A stretch of DNA of 64,000 nt from Streptomyces virginiae (GTDB lineage Bacteria; Actinomycetota; Actinomycetes; Streptomycetales; Streptomycetaceae), in assembly GCF_000720455.1 (NCBI RefSeq), contig NZ_JOAK01000016.1, forward strand, positions 357,863 to 421,862, given 5' to 3'. A program made the position numbers and the translations under genes. Shown here in pieces: positions 1 through 8,289 of this stretch. The notes under the pieces were generated by a model, which ran no database searches, was not told the DNA's origin, and worked only from the letters and a program-made list of their open reading frames with translations. Position 1 is the first letter of the stretch, and every line of letters begins with the position of its first letter.

Positions 1-237
1 GTCCGACAGCTCCCGCAGGTTGCGGTTGTTCCACGCGGGACCGACGTCCCTCATCAGCGCGGGTGTGCCGTCGCCGCTGCCGCCGTCCGGATACCAGCCG
101 ATGCCGAATCCGTCACCGTTGGTCGTCTCCACGCCCAGCTTCGAATGGAGGCTCTGGTCGATCAGCGAGTGGGCGGGTTTGTACAGGATCGTGTCGAGCA
201 GCACAGGGGTTCCCGAATACGCCAGCCACCGGCACAT
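1..237 (-). CDS. class II glutamine amidotransferase, N-terminal part (cut by window edge)
   Basis: The minus-strand frame starts with MCRWLAYSG and runs off the window after 79 codons. A Cys directly after the initiator Met is the nucleophile of class II (Ntn-type) glutamine amidotransferases, and the DGFGIGWYPDG segment fits the YafJ/EgtC-like branch of that family. These enzymes release ammonia from glutamine or a related gamma-glutamyl substrate. Only the N-terminal third is visible, so the acceptor reaction cannot be named. Partial at its 3' end. Confidence 0.85.
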   Translation of the reverse strand, partial: MCRWLAYSGTPVLLDTILYKPAHSLIDQSLHSKLGVETTNGDGFGIGWYPDGGSGDGTPALMRDVGPAWNNRNLRELSD

Positions 238-411
238 GTGCGATCACCTGACTCGTCCGCCCCGTCCGGTTGACCGTGCCGCGGGCCGGCCGGGGCCGTA
301 ACCGCCCGCGTGGGCGCCCCGTCGCCCATGCGTCATTCTCCCGCCGCCGGGCGGGGCCCGCACGCGGGACGACCGCGCACCTGGTGGCGGCCGCCGGACG
401 GCCGGCGGCGG

Positions 412-663
412 CTACCAGCCGAAGCGGCGGTCGACGACGGCCGCGAACTCCTCGAAGCTCAGCACGCGGTCGCCGTTCTGGTCGGCGGCGTCGAACAGCG
501 CCGAGGATTCCTCGGTGTCCCCCACGCCCCAGAACGGGATCGCCCCCTGCGCGGCCAGGGTCGGTCCCTTGGAGCGCAGGGCGCCGATCACCTCGGCCCG
601 CGTCAGGGTGCCGTCCTGGTCGAGGTCGAGGGCGTCGAACAACCGCCGGGCCTTCTCACTCAT
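412..663 (-). CDS. small EF-hand calcium-binding protein
   Basis: An 83-aa acidic protein with two EF-hand loops: DLDQDGTLTRAE near residues 13-24 and DAADQNGDRVLSFEEF near 58-73. Both have Asp/Asn at the calcium-coordinating positions and a Glu at position 12. There is no signal peptide, so a cytosolic calcium sensor or buffer is likely. A GTG sits immediately upstream of the chosen ATG, but AGAGGA lies six bases before the ATG, which favours that start. Bacterial calerythrin-like proteins usually carry four hands; this is a two-hand version. Partner unknown. Confidence 0.85.
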   Translation of the reverse strand: MSEKARRLFDALDLDQDGTLTRAEVIGALRSKGPTLAAQGAIPFWGVGDTEESSALFDAADQNGDRVLSFEEFAAVVDRRFGW

Positions 664-786
664 CACATGTCCTCTCAGCGGTGCACGCGCCGTCTCGGCC
701 GGCGGGTCCTGTACGAGAGGACGCGGTCCGCGCCCCTGAGGTTGCCGCGGTAGGGGTCCGGACCTCGGGGACGGCTGGGGCGTGTC

Positions 787-1326
787 CTAGGCGGACCTCC
801 GGTTGAAGGGCAGCCGGCCCAGCACCACCGCCATCCCGCAGGTGCCGGTGAGCGCGGAGAAGACCAGTCCGCCCCCGATCGCCGCGGACAGCAGCGAGAA
901 GGCCGGGTGGAGGAGCAGCCCGAGGAGCAGGCCGGCCAGCACGAGGGCACCCGCCGCGAAGCGGACCTGGCGTTCCATCGCCCACACGGCCCGCGACCGG
1001 GCGCCGCCGGGGTACTCCAGGGCGTGGCCGCCGGCCGCCCAGGCCTCCGTGCCGCCCGTGAGGCTCGACGCGGGGATGCCGTGCGGGGCGAGCGCCGCGA
1101 CGGCGCCGGCCGAGCGGGCTCCGGAGGCGCACACGATCAGCAGGGGGCCGCCATCGGCGGCCCGCCGCAGCTCGGGCAGGCTCCGTACGAGCCGGTCCAG
1201 GGGGACGTTGACGGCGTCCGGGAGGTGGCCGGACGCGAACTCGGCCGGTGTGCGGACGTCGACGACGGTCAGTTCGCGCAGCCGTGGGTGCGCCTGCTCG
1301 ACGTCGAGTGAGGTGGGGACGCTCAT
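787..1326 (-). CDS. rhodanese domain protein with C-terminal membrane segment
   Basis: A 179-aa protein. Residues ~5-105 form a rhodanese domain with the VVDVRTPAEF entry motif and active-site loop CASGAR (Cys66), which carries persulfide in sulfurtransferases. Residues ~115-170 form two hydrophobic helices ending in TGTCGMAVVLG, resembling the DUF2892 tail of YgaP-type membrane rhodaneses. It probably acts at the inner face of the membrane in sulfane-sulfur transfer. The start at MSVPT was chosen because upstream codons in frame lack family similarity. The neighbouring genes share its strand but are well spaced, so no operon is evident. Confidence 0.85.
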   Translation of the reverse strand: MSVPTSLDVEQAHPRLRELTVVDVRTPAEFASGHLPDAVNVPLDRLVRSLPELRRAADGGPLLIVCASGARSAGAVAALAPHGIPASSLTGGTEAWAAGGHALEYPGGARSRAVWAMERQVRFAAGALVLAGLLLGLLLHPAFSLLSAAIGGGLVFSALTGTCGMAVVLGRLPFNRRSA

Positions 1327-1528
1327 GGCGGACCTGGTCCTTGGCGTGGGGGAGCGGAGCGGAAGGCCCGGCGGCGTGCCGCACGGGTGCGGTACGGCCC
1401 GCCGCCGGAGCCATGCCGGGGATGGTAGACACCCGCGGGGCGGCCCGGCCGGATCCCGGCGGGCCCGCCACACGACTGCCACGCTCCGGAAACAACCGGC
1501 GCCCCGTGCGGGCCCCTGCCCGTCGCGG

Positions 1529-2830
1529 TCACCAGCTCACGTGCAGCGCCTCCGGCGAGCGGTGGATCAGGGTGGGCCGCATCTTCGGCCGCGGCCGGCC
1601 GGGGTCCGGGCGCAGCCCCGGCAGGCGGCTCGTCAGCACTTCCAGCGTCAGCCGGAGCTGTTCGCGCGCGAGCTGCGATCCGGGGCAGCCGTGGGGACCG
1701 TGCCCGAAGGCGAGGTGCTGCCGGTTCAGTGGCCGGGTCACGTCGAACTCGCCGGGCCGCTCGTACCGCTCCCCGTCACGGTTGGCGGCTCCGTACGCCA
1801 CCAGTACGGCGGCGCCGGCGGGCAGCTCGGTCCCGCCGAGCGAGACCGGCCGGGTGGTGGTCCGCCGGAAGGCCTGGATGGCGGTGTCGTGGCGGGCCGC
1901 CTCTTCCACCGCCGCCGGGATCAGCGAGGGATCGGCGCAGAGCATCCGCCACTGCCGCCGGTCCTCGTCGAGCAGGTGCAGCAGCGTGGTGGCGATGAGG
2001 GCGCCGGTGGTGAGGAAGCCGGCGATCAGCAGGTTCTGCAGGCTCGTCACCAGCTCATGGCGCTGCTCCAGGGTGAGTTCGCCCGTGCCGGGGGCGAGTG
2101 CGGCCACCATGGCCGAGCACAGGTCGTCCCGGGGGTGGGCGCGCCGGTCGCGCACGTAGCCGTCCAGCAGGTGCTGGAGCGCGACCACGTCCTCGGCCGC
2201 CGCGGCCTGGCCCTCCGGCGGCAGCGGCCGGAAGAGGAGTTCCTCGGCCCGGTATCCGCCGCGCACGGCCGCGGGCACATCGGCCGGGTCCAGCCCGATC
2301 AGCCGTCCGACCACCATCCCCGGCAGCCGCTGCGCGTACGCCTCCACGAGTTCCGCGGACCCGTCCGCCGCGAAGCCGTCCACCAGCTCCGCGGCGCACG
2401 TGCGCACGTACGGGACCAGCGCCGCCACCCGCGCGGCCGACAGCCCCCGGTTCAGCGGGGCCCGGTGCCGGCGGTGGGCGGCGCCGTCCGAGGACACGAC
2501 CGTGGGCCGGGGCCCGAACCCCCGCGGCAGGACGCCCAGAGCCGCCTGGGACAGCGGGACGTCCGGGAGCAGGGCGTTCGCGGAGGAGAAGTCCTCCGCG
2601 CGCAGCAGCACCTCCCGTACCTCGCGGTCCCGCGCGACCAGCCACGCGTCGAACTCGGGCACGTACGTGAGCCCTTCGGCCCGGCGGGCGCCGTCGTACA
2701 GCGGGTACGGGTCGCGGTACAGCTCGTCACGCCGTGCCTGCTCGTCGTGCCACGTCAAGGGGGACCTCCGGAACGCGCTCGGGACCGGGCGGGGCGCGGC
2801 CGCGCGTGACCCGGCGGTGCGCCGGGTCAT
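1529..2830 (-). CDS. cytochrome P450 lacking the usual I-helix acid
   Basis: A 433-aa soluble bacterial-type P450. The haem-ligand loop is FGHGPHGCPG with Cys382, and the K-helix ExxR motif is EAAR (Glu310, Arg313). In the I-helix the normal AGx(E/D)TT reads AGFLTT at 270-275, so Leu273 replaces the acid that takes part in proton delivery. Everything else is full length for the CYP105/107-like size class. No ferredoxin or biosynthetic gene is adjacent. The PI-PLC-X gene lies 43 bp upstream on the same strand and could be co-transcribed. Substrate unknown; the altered I-helix hints at unusual chemistry or a non-oxidative role. Confidence 0.93.
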   Translation of the reverse strand: MTRRTAGSRAAAPRPVPSAFRRSPLTWHDEQARRDELYRDPYPLYDGARRAEGLTYVPEFDAWLVARDREVREVLLRAEDFSSANALLPDVPLSQAALGVLPRGFGPRPTVVSSDGAAHRRHRAPLNRGLSAARVAALVPYVRTCAAELVDGFAADGSAELVEAYAQRLPGMVVGRLIGLDPADVPAAVRGGYRAEELLFRPLPPEGQAAAAEDVVALQHLLDGYVRDRRAHPRDDLCSAMVAALAPGTGELTLEQRHELVTSLQNLLIAGFLTTGALIATTLLHLLDEDRRQWRMLCADPSLIPAAVEEAARHDTAIQAFRRTTTRPVSLGGTELPAGAAVLVAYGAANRDGERYERPGEFDVTRPLNRQHLAFGHGPHGCPGSQLAREQLRLTLEVLTSRLPGLRPDPGRPRPKMRPTLIHRSPEALHVSW

Positions 2831-2873
2831 ACTGCCCGAACCCGGCCCCGCCCGGTAGGGCGCAAGTCAGCTC

Positions 2874-3965
2874 CTACGGGCTCGCGTTGAGCTCGGCGAC
2901 GATCGAGGCCGGGGTGTGACCGCTGCTGTCCGACAGGCGGTGGAAGTCGACCGAGACGAAGTTCGGGTCGCGGCCGCCGGCCGCGGGCCGGCACTGACCG
3001 GCGATGCGGTTCCTGAGCTTTGCGCCGTTGTCCAGGGCCGCCGTCAGCACGGTGGGCACGTTGCGGTGGTGGCTCATCGTGAACAGGCGCCGGAAGCCCG
3101 GCTCCTGCCGGTCCAGGGGCACGTCGGGCCAACGGGTCACGCAGGAGGTGTCGTTGCCCAGGTCGCCGAGGCTCCAGTAGTTGCTCACCGTCCACGACCT
3201 GTCGTACATGACGCCCAGGTGTTCGCGGTCGGACCGGTCGGAGAAGACCAGCAGCCGCTTGCCGGAGGTGACGAGGTCGGCGACCTTCGGCCAGCCGTTC
3301 TGCCGCACGCCCCACTCGTCGGGCCGGAACACCATGTCGGACAGCCCCCGGACCCGGCCGAGGGACCGGCTCAGCTGGTCGGCGCTCACGTAGTCCTCGA
3401 GGAAGACGGTCACGACCTCCTGGGGGTGGGCGGCGAGGAAGTCCACCACGGTCTGCATCGTGCCGTGGAAGGACTGGCGGGGCAGGGCGTAGGTGGCACC
3501 GGCGAAGGTCTTGCAGTCGCCGTGGCACAGGTACACGTCGCTGGGGTAGCAGTCGCTGCCGAAGCTGATGACGCACAGCCAGGTGCTGCGCTCGTACCAG
3601 TGGGTGTCCAGGCTGATGCCGCGGACGCCGCCGTCGAGCTGGGCGCGCACCGATTCGGACTGGTTGACGGAACTCCAGCGGGAGTCCTCGTAGTTGGTGA
3701 AGGCGTTGTGGGTGGTCAGGAAGGAGACCTCGTCGAGGCGGCGCTCACCCCAGCGGGCGGCCGCGAGATCGGCCGGGGCACCGGGCGCCGCCGCCGCGGC
3801 CGAGGCGGTCGAAGCGGTCGTGGCGGTCGCAGTGGTGGCGGTGGTCGCCGCGCCCAGCAGTGCCAGCAGGAGGAGGCACGCCGCGGTGCGACGGGCGTGC
3901 CCCCTCCGGAGCGCACGGCGCAGGCGACCGCGGAACCGCATTCGCAGCATGTCCATGTCAATCAT
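2874..3965 (-). CDS. secreted phosphatidylinositol-specific phospholipase C X-domain protein
   Basis: A 363-aa protein with an Arg-rich N-terminus, a hydrophobic stretch near residues 27-40 and an Ala/Thr-rich segment to ~65, which fits a long actinobacterial signal peptide. The X domain starts at TTHNAFT (His86, first catalytic His) and the second His is in LCHGDC (His148). Such enzymes cleave phosphatidylinositol or related lipids by acid-base catalysis. Several Met codons lie within the first nine residues (1, 4, 6, 9), so the exact start is uncertain. A TATAAC -10-like element lies at 3992-3997 on the minus strand, inside a 7-bp inverted repeat (3969-3975/3997-4003). Confidence 0.85.
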   Translation of the reverse strand: MIDMDMLRMRFRGRLRRALRRGHARRTAACLLLLALLGAATTATTATATTASTASAAAAAPGAPADLAAARWGERRLDEVSFLTTHNAFTNYEDSRWSSVNQSESVRAQLDGGVRGISLDTHWYERSTWLCVISFGSDCYPSDVYLCHGDCKTFAGATYALPRQSFHGTMQTVVDFLAAHPQEVVTVFLEDYVSADQLSRSLGRVRGLSDMVFRPDEWGVRQNGWPKVADLVTSGKRLLVFSDRSDREHLGVMYDRSWTVSNYWSLGDLGNDTSCVTRWPDVPLDRQEPGFRRLFTMSHHRNVPTVLTAALDNGAKLRNRIAGQCRPAAGGRDPNFVSVDFHRLSDSSGHTPASIVAELNASP

Positions 3966-4043
3966 GGCGGGAGGTTAGCGCGCGGGTCGCCGTTATACCT
4001 CCCGGTGGACGCGTGCGGGGCGCCCGCGATTTCCCCGTATCTT

Positions 4044-4062
4044 GTTGCACATTAATTGCAAC
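4044..4062. promoter_or_regulatory. inverted repeat in the tsaD promoter region
   Basis: GTTGCA (4044-4049) and TGCAAC (4057-4062) form a perfect inverted repeat around an AT-rich 7-base spacer, inside an unusually AT-rich patch 28 bp before the tsaD start. The layout suits a dimeric repressor. It does not match the Zur or iron-box consensus I know for streptomycetes. No regulator gene is adjacent. Confidence 0.45.
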
Positions 4063-4089
4063 TGCACTTCTTATGCGAAAGGTGGATCC

Positions 4090-5190
4090 GTGGGCGCTCC
4101 GGTGGTGCTGGGCATCGAGTCGTCGTGCGACGAGACGGGAGTCGGGATCGTGTCCGGCGGGCGGCTCCTCGCCCACGCCGTGGCGTCGAGCATGGACGAA
4201 CACGCACGGTTCGGCGGGGTGGTGCCGGAGATCGCCGCCCGCGCCCACCTGCACGCCTTCAACCCCGTCGTGCGGGAGGCCCTCGACCGGGCGGGCCTGC
4301 GGATCCGGGACGTGGACGCCGTCGCCGTCACCACCGGGCCGGGACTGTCGGGCGCGCTCCAGGTCGGCCTCGCCGGCGCGAAGACCCTCGCCTACGCGGC
4401 CGGGGTGCCCCTGTACGGGGTGCACCACCTCGCCGGACACGTCGCCGCCGACACCCTGGAGCACGGCCCGCTGCCCGATCCGTGCACGGTGCTGATCGTC
4501 TCGGGCGGCCACACCTCGCTGCTGCTCGTACGCGACCTCGTACGGGATCCGATCCTGCACCTCGGCGACACCGTGGACGACGCCGCCGGCGAGTGCTTCG
4601 ACAAGGTCGCGCGCGTCCTGGGGCTGCCCTATCCCGGCGGCCCCGCCATCGACCGCGCGGCCAGGGCCGGCGACCCCTGCGCGGTGGCGTTCCCGCGGCC
4701 GCTGACCGGCCCGCGCGACGATCCGTACGCCTTCTCCTTCTCCGGGCTGAAGACCGCCGCCGCCCGCTGGGCCGAGCGGCACCGGCAGAGCGGTGAGGAG
4801 ATCCCCGTCGCGGACGGCGCCGCCTCGCTCCAGGAGGCCGTCGCCGACGTACTGACCCGCAAGGCCCTGGCCGCCTGCCGCGCGTACGAGGTGCGCACGC
4901 TGGTCGTGGTGGGCGGCGTCGCGGCCAACTCCCGGGTGCGCGCCCTGGCCGAGGAGCGGTGCGCGGCCGCCGGGGTGGAGCTGAGGGTGCCCCCGCTGAC
5001 CCTGTGCACGGACAACGGTGCGATGATCGCCGCCGTCGGGGACCTGCTCGTACGGGCCGGGGCGCGACCGGCGCAGCTGGACCTGTCGATCGACCCGTCC
5101 GCGCCCCTCGACCACGCCAGCCTGCACCCGTCGCCGAGGCCGGCCGCGGGGCCGGCGCGCCGGCCCGGCGTGCCCGCAGGGGCTCAGTAG
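4090..5190 (+). CDS. tsaD: TsaD-like tRNA threonylcarbamoyladenosine transferase subunit
   Basis: A 366-aa protein of normal TsaD length with the [10 protein letters not shown] opening, the HxxxH metal pair in HHLAGH (His113, His117), the ASKHA nucleotide-binding motif VSGGHTS and the C-terminal TDNGAMIA metal ligand. TsaD transfers threonylcarbamoyl to A37 of ANN-decoding tRNAs, with TsaB and TsaE. The GTG at 4090 is chosen because AAAGGTGG sits just upstream; an in-frame TTG further upstream lies inside the promoter patch. None of the usual neighbours (alr, tsaE, tsaB, rimI, groES) is present, so this may be a second, separately regulated copy. It ends inside the convergent lipoprotein gene (7-bp overlap). 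Confidence 0.9.
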   Translation: MGAPVVLGIESSCDETGVGIVSGGRLLAHAVASSMDEHARFGGVVPEIAARAHLHAFNPVVREALDRAGLRIRDVDAVAVTTGPGLSGALQVGLAGAKTLAYAAGVPLYGVHHLAGHVAADTLEHGPLPDPCTVLIVSGGHTSLLLVRDLVRDPILHLGDTVDDAAGECFDKVARVLGLPYPGGPAIDRAARAGDPCAVAFPRPLTGPRDDPYAFSFSGLKTAAARWAERHRQSGEEIPVADGAASLQEAVADVLTRKALAACRAYEVRTLVVVGGVAANSRVRALAEERCAAAGVELRVPPLTLCTDNGAMIAAVGDLLVRAGARPAQLDLSIDPSAPLDHASLHPSPRPAAGPARRPGVPAGAQ

Positions 5191-5690
5191 CGCAGGGCCT
5201 TGGCGGTCTGCGCCGACACCGTGCCGGACAGCTTGTGCGTGCTGCGGGCGGTGCCCTGGCCCGTGCCCTTCCCCGCTACGTCGGAGACCGTCACCACCAC
5301 CGTGTCGACGAGATTGCCGCTCTCGTCCTTGAACTCGACCTGCACCGCGAAGGACTTCGTGGCGTCGTCGGTGTTCCGCACGCTCACGGCGACCGTCGTG
5401 TAGCCGTCGGCGTCCGTGGCCACGGTGCCCAGGGACACCTGGTCCTTGGCGCCCACCCCGTCCTTGACGTCCGCGAGTTTGTCCTTCGCGACGGCGGCCG
5501 CGGACTCGGCGGCCTTCGCGGCCTCGGAGGCGGCCGACGAGACGGCCTCGCCGGCCGACTTCACCGCGGACGCGGCACTGGAGACGGCCCCGGCCGGGTC
5601 GCCGTCGCCGCCCGAACAGCCCGCGGCGCCGAGCGCCACCGCCGCCAGCACCACACCTGCCGCACCACGAGTCCACGCGACCGTCGCCAC
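5184..5690 (-). CDS. lipoprotein with Ala-rich helical linker and beta-sandwich domain
   Basis: A 168-aa protein with a short signal peptide ending in a lipobox (ALGAAGC), so it should be lipidated and held at the outer face of the membrane. After the Cys comes a low-complexity helical stretch rich in Ala, Ser, Glu and Lys (~residues 35-80), then a C-terminal domain with alternating beta strands ([23 protein letters not shown]) that resembles FxLYD-type domains. Two adjacent GTG codons could start it; the second has better spacing from GGAGG. The 3' end overlaps tsaD tail to tail. Function unknown. Confidence 0.75.
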   Translation of the reverse strand: MATVAWTRGAAGVVLAAVALGAAGCSGGDGDPAGAVSSAASAVKSAGEAVSSAASEAAKAAESAAAVAKDKLADVKDGVGAKDQVSLGTVATDADGYTTVAVSVRNTDDATKSFAVQVEFKDESGNLVDTVVVTVSDVAGKGTGQGTARSTHKLSGTVSAQTAKALRY

Positions 5691-5817
5691 CACGCCTCCA
5701 AGGGTGTTCCGGGCCTCCCAGTCAAAGGCCCGGCGAACCCCGGACGCCCACTGGACGGGGCATCCGGGTGAGGGGCCGCCTCGGACACCGCCGCCGGCTC
5801 CGGCGTCGAGGGGGTCC

Positions 5818-6777
5818 TCAGGTGCGGGTGCTCTTCGTGGGGGCCGGCGCAGTGCCGTCGACGGGAGTCCGCGGGGACCGCGAGGTGCGCGGCGCATACC
5901 GGGAGACCGCCACGCCGGCCAGGCACAGCAGCCCGCCGAGCAGCGTCAGCCAGGCCGGTACCTCGCCCAGCAGCGCCCAGCTCAGCAGGACGACGATGGC
6001 CGGGACGGCGTACGTCGTCGCGCCCAGCCGGCCGGCGGGCATGCGCGCCAGGGCGTAGGTCCACGTGGTGAAGGCGAGGGCGGTGGGAACCACGCCCAGG
6101 TAGACCATGTTCAGGGTCGCGGAGACCGGCGCCCGGGGCAGTTCGTCGAGCAGCCGGCCCGTGAACGGCAGGCAGACCGCGGCGCCCGTCATGCAGCTGT
6201 ACGCGGTGATCTGGAGGGGCGTTCCGTAGGAGAGGGCGGGCTTCTGGGCGATGACGCCCGTCGCGTAGGCCACCGCCGCCAGCAGGCACAGGACCACTCC
6301 GAGGAGCGAGGTGGAGCCGCCGTCCCCCGACGACATGGACAGGCCCACCACCACGGCCCCGACGAAGGAGACGGCCATGCCGGCCAGCAGGCGCGGCGGC
6401 AGCGCCTCACCGAGGAGGCGGGCCGCGAGCAGCGCCATCAGGATGGGCCCGGTGTTCACGAGCAGGGACGCCGTACCGGCGTCGACCAGCCGCTCACCCC
6501 AGTTCAGGGCGACCGTGTAGCCGCAGAACCACACCACGCCGGAGATCAGGATCCCGCGCCAGGCCTCGCGGGGCGGCAGGCCCTGGCGGCGGATCAGGAG
6601 CAGGACACCGAGCACGAGCGAGGCGGCCAGCAGCCGGCCGAGGGCCAGGGCGCCCGGGGAGTACGCGGCGCCCGCGCTGCGGATGGAGACGAAGGCGGAG
6701 GCCCAGGCGAACACCGTGAAGGTGACGGCGCCGACCGTGAGGACGCCGGGCGGGATCGAACTCGAGCGGAACGTCAT
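5818..6777 (-). CDS. EamA/DMT family transporter
   Basis: A 319-aa integral membrane protein with about ten hydrophobic helices arranged as two EamA repeats; the first holds FAWASAFVSIR and WGERLVDAGTASLL, the second WTYALARMPAGRLGA. Members export amino acids, metabolites or drugs by proton antiport. The gene follows a convincing ArsR-type regulator on the same strand (stop at 6833, this start at 6777), and the 55-bp gap holds repeated TTTCGG arms that probably form the operator. Substrate not identifiable. Confidence 0.9.
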   Translation of the reverse strand: MTFRSSSIPPGVLTVGAVTFTVFAWASAFVSIRSAGAAYSPGALALGRLLAASLVLGVLLLIRRQGLPPREAWRGILISGVVWFCGYTVALNWGERLVDAGTASLLVNTGPILMALLAARLLGEALPPRLLAGMAVSFVGAVVVGLSMSSGDGGSTSLLGVVLCLLAAVAYATGVIAQKPALSYGTPLQITAYSCMTGAAVCLPFTGRLLDELPRAPVSATLNMVYLGVVPTALAFTTWTYALARMPAGRLGATTYAVPAIVVLLSWALLGEVPAWLTLLGGLLCLAGVAVSRYAPRTSRSPRTPVDGTAPAPTKSTRT

Positions 6778-6800
6778 GCGACCACTCTACGACCACAACA

Positions 6801-6829
6801 TTTCGGCGTCGACCGAAATATTGTTTCGG
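6801..6829. promoter_or_regulatory. overlapping inverted repeats upstream of the EamA gene
   Basis: TTTCGG (6801-6806) pairs with CCGAAA (6813-6818), and CGAAA (6814-6818) pairs with TTTCG (6824-6828). The three arms lie 24-52 bp before the EamA start, where a repressor would block transcription. A related site lies upstream of the ArsR gene at 7588-7604, which supports shared control by that regulator. Confidence 0.55.
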
Positions 6830-6832
6830 GTT

Positions 6833-7567
6833 CTAGGCCCATTCCTGAGAGGTGATCCCGAGAAGGTCGCCGAAGGCCCGCTCGCCGGCCGCGGTCACCT
6901 CCAGTGCGCGCCCGCCGCCCGGTGGGCGTACCACCCAGCCCTCCGCCAGTGCCCGCGCGCACAGCCGCGCCCCCGCCAGGCCGCCCAGATGGCGGCGCCG
7001 CTCGGTCCAGTCCAGGCAGGAACTCGCCGGCCGCCTGCGGCCTTCGCCCGCGAGGCCGATGCCGGCCTCGGCGCACCAGAGCCGGCCGGCTTCCGTCAGT
7101 TCGAACACACCGTCCGTGCGCAGCAGTCCGCGTCGTTCCATCGCGTCGGTCACCGCCATGCCCAGCCGCCCGGCGAAGTGGTCGTAACAGGTCCGGGCCC
7201 TGGCCAGCGGATCCGGTGCGCCGACCACCGGAACGGCGTGCGCGGCGTCCCGGTCCGGGACCGCGTAGGAGGCGAGTTCGTCCAGCAGGCGGGCGGTCGC
7301 GGCGTCCGCGACCCGCACGTAACTGTGCCGGCCCTGCCGCTCGGTCACGCAGATGCCGGCATCGAGCAGCCGGGTCAGGTGGCCGGAGACGGTCGAGGGC
7401 GCCACCCCGGTGATCCGGGCGAGCTCGCCGGCGGTCCAGGCGCGGCCCTCCAGCAGCGTCATGCAGATCGAGGCCCGTGTCTCGTCGGCCAGGGCGGCGG
7501 CGAAGGCCGCCAGTCGGGCCGCGGGGGCCGGGGCGTCCGAGGGGGGCCCGGGATGCAACTCGTTCAT
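6833..7567 (-). CDS. ArsR-type winged-helix regulator
   Basis: A 244-aa protein. Residues ~17-95 form an ArsR-like winged helix (LADETRASICMTLL, then ELARITGVAPSTVSGHL as recognition helix and RQGRHSYVRV as wing). A C-terminal ~130-residue region is more typical of YdeH/YdhG-like single-domain-plus-sensor regulators than of classical metal sensors, and the classic CxCxxC metal site is absent. The gene precedes the EamA exporter on the same strand; both promoter regions carry TTTCGG-type repeats, so autoregulation plus control of the exporter is the simplest reading. Confidence 0.85.
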   Translation of the reverse strand: MNELHPGPPSDAPAPAARLAAFAAALADETRASICMTLLEGRAWTAGELARITGVAPSTVSGHLTRLLDAGICVTERQGRHSYVRVADAATARLLDELASYAVPDRDAAHAVPVVGAPDPLARARTCYDHFAGRLGMAVTDAMERRGLLRTDGVFELTEAGRLWCAEAGIGLAGEGRRRPASSCLDWTERRRHLGGLAGARLCARALAEGWVVRPPGGGRALEVTAAGERAFGDLLGITSQEWA

Positions 7568-7587
7568 GCGTCCAGGATGCCCGATGA

Positions 7588-7604
7588 TTTCGGTATACGG
7601 CGAA
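7588..7604. promoter_or_regulatory. candidate ArsR autoregulatory site
   Basis: TTTCGG (7588-7593) and CGAA (7601-7604) flank a GTATAC-containing centre just upstream of the ArsR start at 7567. Arm sequence and spacing resemble the 6801-6818 site before the EamA gene. Confidence 0.4.
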
Positions 7605-7625
7605 CCATTCTTCCTGTCCGAGGTC

Positions 7626-8156
7626 TCAGTGCCCGGCCGCGGCCTTCACCAGGGCCACCGCCAGGCCGATCGCCGCGTCGAGGGCGCCGGCCAGCAGGGC
7701 GACGGCCGCGCCGCTGCCCATGCGGACGCCGCCGTACCAGCCCCAGCCGAAGAGGCTGGCGACGCTCACGCCGGCCGAGGCGTACAGGGCGGTCCGCAGG
7801 TCCATCACCCCCAGGGCGGAGGAGGCGATCAGGATCAACGGGGCGACGGCGGACAGCAGCAGGGGACTGCCGACCCACAGCATGTGCCGCAACTCGGCCC
7901 CGGTGGCGAGCCGGCCGTGGACCACGCGGTGGGCCTGCTGGTCCGCGACGAGCGTGGCCAGCCACAGCCCGACGGCGGCGGTCAGCACCGTGGCCGCGGT
8001 CCCGGCGGCGTCGGCGTGCTCCGAGACGGCCAGACCGATCACCACGGAAATCATGGTGATCGTCGCGTACAGCCGCTCCTTCAGCCGGGCGGCGGCAGCC
8101 GCCGCCACGTCGGCGGGCGAATCGACGGCTCCGGCATCGGCCCCGGCATGATCCAT
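7626..8156 (-). CDS. integral membrane protein of unknown function
   Basis: A 176-aa protein. After a ~22-residue Ala/Asp-rich N-terminus come about five hydrophobic helices (around 29-45, 54-70, 93-113, 120-140 and 150-172), with conserved-looking polar spots ADQQAHRVVHG and FGWGWYGGVRMG. It looks like an actinobacterial membrane protein family of unknown role. It lies 58 bp upstream of the ArsR gene on the same strand and could share its transcript, though the intervening inverted repeat suggests a separate promoter. Confidence 0.75.
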   Translation of the reverse strand: MDHAGADAGAVDSPADVAAAAAARLKERLYATITMISVVIGLAVSEHADAAGTAATVLTAAVGLWLATLVADQQAHRVVHGRLATGAELRHMLWVGSPLLLSAVAPLILIASSALGVMDLRTALYASAGVSVASLFGWGWYGGVRMGSGAAVALLAGALDAAIGLAVALVKAAAGH

Positions 8157-8289
8157 GCCGGCAGCCTAGGGGGCGGGGCACCCCTCCCGGGGGTGTCCCG
8201 CCCCGGGCGTGCCCTCTGTCCTGACGGGGTTTCACGGGCCACACTGGAGGCCCGGGGGTGCGGCGCCCCCGTCACGAGGAGGCGGTGGC

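Noticed and set aside
4044..4062. Zur or iron-regulator box before tsaD.
   Set aside because: The arms GTTGCA/TGCAAC do not match the consensus sequences I know for Zur or DmdR in streptomycetes.
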